From Polyodon spathula (Eukaryota; Chordata; Actinopteri; Acipenseriformes; Polyodontidae): a stretch of 64,000 bases of DNA. Positions within the stretch are counted from its first letter, which is position 1, and each line of letters opens with the position of its first letter. Where the stretch lies: NCBI RefSeq assembly GCF_017654505.1, contig NC_054541.1, forward strand, positions 45,208,486-45,272,485, given 5' to 3'. A program made the position numbers and the translations under genes. The notes below the pieces were generated by a model. That model searched no databases and had not been told where the DNA came from. It saw only the letters and a list, made by a program, of their open reading frames with translations. Below, piece after piece: positions 57,731 through 64,000 of this stretch.

Positions 57731-60700
57731 AATTCTGAATCTGCTGTGCTTCAATTCAAAACACCAAATGTATTTATCTAAATCTTGTTCAAAATAGTTG
57801 CTTATTCCTTTACTGTAAAAAAAAAAAAAAAAAAGAACATTAAAACTTTGTAACTGAATAATTTGATTTATGGGCAGTTCTGTTTTTTTTGTTTTTTGGT
57901 TTGTTTTTTTCACTGTTTACTTGTGTTACAGTTTTTCTTTAAAATTAAAAAAAAAAAAAAAAAACAGTAAATGGAGAATGTAATAGAAATGTTTGATTTG
58001 AGTAAGTTTGTGAACTGCTTGGTAATGAATGTTAGGTTTAGATATTCAGTAATAACCCTTCTACATTTCACTGTAAAATCCTGCCTGAGTAAGTACAAGT
58101 CACAGTCCATGTGCTGGCTGATATGCAATGGTTAGACATATGGTTCATACCATCTCTACTTTCCAATTCGGTCTGCTTTCTTTCAAATATTAAACCTTAT
58201 GTGACTAAATGAAATCCAATATAATACAATACCTCCATTAAAAAAACAAATCTGGATTTCCTTCGTTTGGCAAAGAGGCCAGTAGTGATTGCTAAAGGAA
58301 AAAGCAGGACTGTGTTGTAAATTTTAGGTTCAAGACTGTAATGTGAAGGAACCGAAAAAATATTCATCAATATACTTTACACTGTATGATAAAAACAAAA
58401 AAAATATATACAATGAAACCAATGACTATCTGTTTATAAAATATTATGTATTGGTAATACGTTGATAATGACAGCAATTTATAAGACAATGAAACGTATA
58501 CACTAAAAGTTACAAATTAAAAGTTACATGCAAATTGCACTGTTTTTGTTAAAGGAAATACACTAGGAAGAAACATTTATAAATTACACTTTTAATATGG
58601 CATTAGAGTATTGTTTTACATTGCTTACCATAGCAGTCCTCAAAATAAAGATGATAATTTGCTTGGTTTTCTTTTTTATTTTGATATTAACCCTAACTAA
58701 TATACTATGTTAAGTGCTCTGACCCTCTGCAGAGATGGAAATGTTGGTCATAAATCAAGTTGTCAGTGTTAGCCTGCAAGATCACAGCTTTCAAGCACAA
58801 GACAACGCAGGTTCTTGTGCCCCGCTTCACCTTTTGAAAAAGGAATTCTGATTAGCCATACACATATAAAGTCTGTATATCAAACACTTTGATTCACACA
58901 AACCTTATCCACAGATCTCAAATACCATCCTTTATTGCAAGTCTGGATTTCACACCACAGCACATGACACGGCAAAATCTCCTTGTTGAAATTTCAAAAC
59001 AATACACTCTATTGTTAGCGACTGTAACATGTATTTAAAAAGGAAGTAATAAACACGTAACTCTAAAATCTCAGACAACCTTAATTCTGCTAATGTAACG
59101 TGCACTTGGTACAAACGGCTTAACAGCAGAGCCTTCCTAGTGTAAAACCTTACAAAAAAATATCTAGAAGCTCCTAATGCTCTTGAAATTTAGACTTGAC
59201 CAGCTGTTACAACACGACAAACATTTGCTATTTATCACAAGCAAAAATAAAATTGGCTATTCAAACTTAAAAAGGAGTAAATCCCAAGGAGTAAATCCCA
59301 GAAAAGATCTCAATCCACTGGCCGGTGACCAGAGTAATCCGCTGTATATTTCATATGTTTCAGAAGAGTTTCAACTGTGAAAATAGGAGCTTTTGTTCCA
59401 GTAAAAACATGTAACAAAATATAATGTACTGTAGCTTGCAGCTTAATATGAAAATCATATTTAGGAGGACATTTATTTAAATTAGTTGAACCTTTGAGCA
59501 ACAAGAAAAAACATGCTTGTTTTAACAGCAGTTATTCTTTTGTTCTTAGGCCATAGTGGTAGCTGCCAGATAAAACTGGCATGAATTTCAATTGGCATGT
59601 TCTAACAAATGATGTTAATAGGGCAGACATTAACAATTGCAGGTTTTCTTGGTGTGGGAATGTACCACAATGTACCATTTAGCAGTTTTCAAATTTGTAT
59701 CTTAAAAGGTATGCTAACAGACCCACCTGCTAGCATGGTCTGTAAATTCCTGCTTGGATATCGACCATGACAAATAGCCCACATTGAACTGGTTAAAAAT
59801 TCTGGAAAATACATTTAGAAAAAAACATACAAGGCATGTGTGACTAAAATGTAGCAGGGATTATTTACACTGGCATGCAATTAGTTTATAAATCCATCAA
59901 TTATGCATTGCTTTATTGAGATTTACAATTAAATTTCATGGACAGCCTGAAAAGTAAATGGCAGAATAGGCAGCACATTTTACATATAAAGGATAACATA
60001 ACCCTAAAATATCAGCAGTATACATTGGAAACTTCAATGCAACGTTTTTTTAGAAAGAAAAATATAGCAGGGATATTTTCTTCTGTCACATAGATAAAAC
60101 CAGACTAGTACAGTGTACTTATCGCTGTGATGTGTTCTTGGATCACAATTTAACACACATCTAACCATACAGTAACATTATAATACTTAAAGTCTGGCCA
60201 GCAAATAGTTGACAAGTTTTCTAAATGTGGTCTGCGCAATTCGAACACAAGAGTGCCGACTTAACAAGAATAACGTCTGGCATTAAAGCTGAAGCGTTTT
60301 AGGTTCCTTTAGCAAAGCAAGGCTCTGCTTTTGTTGAATGCATTTAGTAATGTGTTCAGTGAGACACAGGAGCAATAGAAGCGTACAGCAGCCAAGCATT
60401 ATATACTTATACTACTGCAGCAACAAAAGAGCTGTCCGAGGCATGGTTTCAGCCTCGTTTAGGTGAAGATTTGGGCCAAAAATCATAAATTAAGTTTAGT
60501 TCAGGTTAATAAACTTTACAGTGAAACCATATATCATGAAGCTGGTCAACAAAGCTTGATGAAATACCACCTGAATTTTAGAGTTTACGTTCAAGCTGTG
60601 TAAACCTTGACAAAAAATCAATTCAGATTTAGCCCTCTTTTTATTATTACATTTATTATCTTGAGGGCTGTAATTTTTAGGCTGCTGGGAGCAAACGGCT

Positions 60701-60980
60701 CAAATAAAATAAAAAAAAAGTGTTTTCATATATACAAAAGAAAACAGAATTGACTAGGTTCAAATGAGCACATGATGATTAGAAAATGATGAAAGTTTCA
60801 CTCTGGCATAAAGAACTGTCTCTAGTGTTTCATTTATACTGTAGTGGGAGTCAAACCATTTTTGTTTGCATCTTACAGACCAGTCACCACTGACTAAAAC
60901 ACCAGCAGTTGGAAAGATGCGAACAGAAGATTTGCAAATTGATGCATTGCTGTTTTTTGGTGGCTGACCGCAGTTAAGTG
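57731..60980. other. No gene seen; presumed upstream METTL25 intron or flank
   Basis: Outside the duplication. AT-rich with poly-A/T runs near 57818-57835 and 57948-57964. No upstream METTL25 exon could be recognised. If the gene is complete in the genome, this would be intron. Confidence 0.45.
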
Positions 60981-60984
60981 CAAT

Positions 60985-61835
60985 TTCTAATGCCTCGTTT
61001 CCACTGTACAGCCGAGCCACGTTGTTGTTGTTAATTAACTCAGTTTGCCAAAAGATGTGCAAACAAATGGTGTTCAAAACATTTTGTAAAAAAAAATTTG
61101 TAAATATATTTAGAAATGTCCTTATAATCAACATAAATCAACAAATTGTACTAATTATATCAAAATACTAAAGTTAAATTAGTTCTGTTGAAGGGAAAAA
61201 AAGAAGGTTTTAAAAATATGATTTGCAAACATATTTCGTTTAAGGATAGTAGTTGTTTTTTTTTGTTTGGGTGCTTAAAAAAAGAGAGCAACGAGAGCCG
61301 TAGTTGTACAGCTGTACAGTATTTTGTTTGACTGTATTTTGAAAATAAGTTTAGAATTGTTTTTTCTTCTTCTTTATATTAATATAATAAATGTCAAGGA
61401 TGAGAAATTTGGTAGAATTTTGTGTTTTTTAGTGTGTGAGTTAAGTGTACCGTACCCACGGTTTATGTCCATTTGCTTCAAATCATCAGAAATTCTGGCA
61501 TAAACTTTCTCATTTCTGACACATGAATTCAGCTCTTCCTGAAGACTTCTATCTGCCAAGAGAAACTACAGCCTGCACTTCCTCAGCGTCCCAAGGCTGT
61601 ACTTTTCTCTCATCACACTCGCTGTCCAGCATGTTTGTTGTTTTTCTTTCTGGAGTGTTCTGACTGATGCAGCGTAATGACGAAAATCCTTTACCCTACC
61701 GCTGGCTCGGCTCGGCTCACTACCGGATTCAGATGTCTTGTGAGGCTGGAGTTTCATGGTTTGGTTCTCTCTCGGCTCGACAAATAGCCAGTGAAGAACC
61801 ACCCGTACCTGTACCGTACCTAGCCTTCACAGGAC
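60985..61835 (-). mobile_element. DNA-transposon remnant with trihelix/MADF-like fragment
   Basis: GC-richer ends (CCTCGTTTCCACTGTACAGC at 60993-61012, and GTACCTGTACCGTACCTAGC near 61806) enclose coding-like pieces on the minus strand. 61559-61374 reads SLQEELNSCVRNEKVYARIS, then DDLKQMDINRGYGT, resembling the Myb/trihelix second protein of Harbinger-type elements. Frame 61134-60760 overlaps the left end (NCGQPPKNSNASICKSSVRI). Terminal repeats and target duplication were not established, so the superfamily is tentative. Confidence 0.45.
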
Positions 61836-62154
61836 GGATGTGCCAGTGCAGAAGGGGTATAATATACAGTTAACACTTGCATATCCGACCCTATAAAATT
61901 TTGACTTGTAAATTAGCAAAAGATTTTAAAAAAAGAACAGTTTCCAGAATGAAAACAGTATCCAATGGCAGTATTCAAACTTGCAGAATATAGTGTTTGA
62001 TAAGGCGGAAATGTCACAGTTCACTTGCAAACGAAAAAGCACAAAAACAACTAAAGAGCACAGATTTTAAAAAATACATCACAATATTAAAACTGTTTAA
62101 TGGTTAACTGTTACATTATCCCAGCTTGTCTCTTCACTTTGTTTTGGCTGCATT

Positions 62155-62960
62155 TTCGTCAAATAAAACTGTGGGTTTGCACAATTGAAGAATTTCTGCA
62201 TAAACTGTCAGAAATCATCTGAGGGAAGCTCATCTGCGTGCTCATCATCCTCACCAGCGTTTTGACCTGACTGCAATTCAGCGTCGTAACTGACTTCAGT
62301 GGGCAGATGCTCACCTTCGATGGCCACTGGCATGGTGGAGAAGTGTGGTCTTCACGGATGAATCCCGATGTCAACCGTACTGGGCAGATGGCAGACAGCG
62401 TGTATGGCATCGTGTGGGCGAGCGGTTTGCCGATGTCAACGTTGTGAACAGAGTGCCCCATGGAGGCGGTGGGGTTATGGTATGGGCAGGCATAAGCTAC
62501 GGACAACGAACACAATTGCATTTTATCAATGGCAATTTGAATGCACAGAGATACCGTGACGAGATCCTGAGGCCTATTGTCGTGCCATTCGTCTGCCGCC
62601 ATCACCTCATGTTTCAGCATGATAATGGACGGCCCCATGTCGCAAGGAGCTGTACACAATTCCTGGGAGCTGAAAATGTCCCAGTTTTTCCATGGCCTGC
62701 ATACTTACCAGACATGTCACCCACTGAGCATGTTTGGGATGCTCTGGATCGACGTGTACGACAGCGTGTTCCAGTTCCCACCAATATCCAGCAACTTCGC
62801 ACAGCAATTGAAGAGGAGTGGGACAACATTCCACAGGCCACAATCAGCAGACTGATCAACTCTATGCGAAGGAGAAGTGTTGCGCTGCTTGAGGCAAATG
62901 GTGGTCACACCAGATACTGTGTCAGAGATAAACGTCTATGTATGACTCAAAATTAAATCA
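62155..62960 (+). mobile_element. Tc1-like DNA transposon fragment
   Basis: Carries the C-terminal part of a Tc1-type transposase and a short coding-like stretch upstream (62205-62344, with words such as LREAHLRAHHPHQRFDLTAI in another frame). I see no inverted repeats on either side, so both ends are probably lost. Confidence 0.75.
62345..62956 (+). pseudogene. Tc1-like transposase, N-terminally truncated, catalytic triad intact
   Basis: 203 codons with VFTDES (first Asp, residue 5), GGGGVMVWAGIS, FQHDNGRPHVAR (second Asp) and LPDMSPTEHVWDALDRRV (Glu of the third motif). It ends LLEANGGHTRYCVRDKRLCM. All three acidic residues are present and the frame is open, unlike the transposases at 0.7 and 14 kb. 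The N-terminal DNA-binding half is in other frames or missing, so a working enzyme is unlikely. It belongs to a different Tc1 subgroup from the other two. Confidence 0.9.
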
Positions 62961-63107
62961 CAGTATTTAAAAGATAAGATGCTCACTGCCTAAATTACCT
63001 TACTCATTTGCGAACGAGTTCAGTTAATCTCAACAGAAACCTCAGGGCACTACCACTAGGTAGCTGACATATGAAAACGAAAGAAAAGCAAAACATCAAA
63101 ATGGTAA

Positions 63108-63494
63108 ATCTGTAGAGCGTTACCCAGCCCCTGAGTGCTCTGAGTGGATTGTACAGCACTACCCTGCCCCTGAGCGCTGAGTAGATTGTACAGCGCTACC
63201 CTGCCCTGAGCGCTGAGTGGATTGTACAGCAGTGCCCTGCACCTGACCGCTGAGTGGACTGTACAGTGCTCACCTGCACCTGAGCGCTGAGTGAATCGTA
63301 CAGCGCTACCCTGCCCCCGAGCGCTCTGAGTGGATTGTACAGCGCTACCCTGCCCCTGAGCGCTCTGAGTGGATTGTACAGCGCTACCCTGCCCCTGAGC
63401 GCTCTGAGTGGATTGCACAGCGCTACCCTGCCCCTGAGCGCTCTGAGTGGATTGTACAGCGCTACCCTGCCCCTGAGCGCTCTGAGTGGATTGG
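63108..63494. repeat. 39-bp minisatellite, about ten units
   Basis: Units of GAGCGCTCTGAGTGGATTGT + ACAGCGCTACCCTGCCCCT (39 bp) and shorter variants of about 34-36 bp lacking CTCT. The right half (about 63318-63494) is almost homogeneous; the left half is diverged and holds the shorter units. 39 is a multiple of three, so minus-strand frames give 13-residue repeats (SAQGQGSAVQSTQ). These are not taken as protein-coding. Confidence 0.92.
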
Positions 63495-63832
63495 AACACC
63501 AAGCCTGGTAGCTTGGAAATGGATGCTGAACAGCCAGTTTCCATTTCGGTGACAAACTGACACACTTTTTAATATTAGAAAAGCTGCTCATGAGTTCTGG
63601 GAATGTAGGATTCCAGTGCTTTGCTATTTTTACTTAAAATTTAAGTAAAGGCTTCGCTTTGAAACCTGTAAAGCAATGGAAACCATATTTAAACCAGGAT
63701 TAGGTCCTCAGAGAGTTCTCATTATTTACATTTAAATTAATTTTTTTCCCTGACGAGACACTTACATTAAGGACCAATTCTTTAAATTGCTAATAACAAT
63801 AGTAAGAATACTTTTAGAAATAGTTGCACATA
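63495..63832. other. No gene seen
   Basis: AT-rich DNA between the minisatellite and the MITE with no recognisable feature. Confidence 0.4.
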
Positions 63833-63980
63833 CAGTGCTCCCTTATTATAAGGCACCCCGTTGCACCACAGAACAGGCTATAAGGCAGTCCGGTCATGTG
63901 CCCCATAATGCCATTGCACTAGCATTCTCATTATAACAGAGTCCGGCTCCCGACTCTAACATTATAAAGTGGGAGCACTG
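63833..63980. mobile_element. 148-bp MITE with TA target duplication
   Basis: Ends are CAGTGCTCCC and its reverse complement GGGAGCACTG, flanked by TA (63831-63832 and 63981-63982). The repeats extend imperfectly through ATTATAA. Ends of this kind (CAGTG-TCCC, then TTATAA) resemble pogo/Tigger-type mariner elements. Non-coding. Confidence 0.88.
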
Positions 63981-64000
63981 TATTTGTAATTATGTTGCTC

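Noticed and set aside
59743..59830. Possible minus-strand exon with AG/GT borders (IFNQFNVGYLSWSISKQEF)
   Set aside because: The splice-like borders are good, but the sequence does not match any METTL25 segment I know, and no neighbouring exons support it. It needs transcript evidence.
63056..63591. Repeat protein on the minus strand (13-residue units)
   Set aside because: The 39-bp period keeps frames open by arithmetic alone, and shorter units break the phase. No start context, splice sites or homologue seen.

Overview
This is AT-rich eukaryotic DNA from a vertebrate, most likely a ray-finned fish. The evidence is split genes with GT-AG introns, many decayed Tc1/mariner, L2/CR1-type, HERO/R2-type and DIRS-type elements, and long TA, GT and CT microsatellites. 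The HERO, DIRS and several Tc1 families together suggest a fish, perhaps a non-teleost such as a sturgeon, gar or relative. That placement is inference. There are no bacterial-type genes, CRISPR arrays or operons.

The one host gene I can support is METTL25 (methyltransferase-like 25), on the minus strand. Its last seven coding exons lie at 55508-55414, 54750-54721, 53412-53339, 52467-52374, 51326-51252, 50784-50713 and 49775-49671. They join in frame to about 180 C-terminal residues ending in a stop. One intron has a GC donor. Exons for the N-terminal half and the SAM-binding core were not found and should lie beyond the right edge or be unrecognised.

The dominant structure is a large, old, imperfect inverted duplication. 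About 17284-38780 (left arm, plus) matches the reverse complement of about 42812-57730 (right arm), around a spacer of about 4 kb. The left arm holds a decayed METTL25 copy facing the intact one tail to tail. It has lost three exons and carries a stop, a lost splice acceptor, a partial exon duplication and a lost terminal stop. Each arm acts as an empty-site reference for the other. On that basis an L2 fragment (24.4-25.2 kb), a CR1/L2-like LINE (27.2-29.3 kb) and a DIRS-like element (35.5-38.3 kb) are left-arm insertions. A LINE fragment (43.2-43.8 kb), a TA microsatellite (44.3 kb) and several unidentified blocks are right-arm only.

Layout. 0-1.5 kb: telomere-like repeat, GT/TA microsatellite and a dead Tc1 element. 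1.5-8.8 kb: no gene seen. 8.85-9.93 kb: LINE fragment. 10.3-13.8 kb: HERO/R2-like retrotransposon with a zinc finger, RT, CCHC and restriction-like endonuclease, all broken. 13.81-15.41 kb: full-length but dead Tc1 element with both inverted repeats. 15.4-17.3 kb: SINE-like and LTR-like pieces. 17.3-57.7 kb: the inverted duplication. 57.7-61 kb: no gene seen. 61-61.8 kb: DNA-transposon remnant with a trihelix/MADF-like fragment. 62.2-62.96 kb: Tc1-like transposase fragment with its catalytic triad intact. 63.1-63.5 kb: a 39-bp minisatellite. 63.83-63.98 kb: a 148-bp MITE.

Apart from METTL25, the recognisable coding sequence is transposon-derived. The most unusual small signal is a dense array of heat-shock elements just upstream of two TATA boxes (29.62-29.72 kb), inside left-arm-specific DNA.
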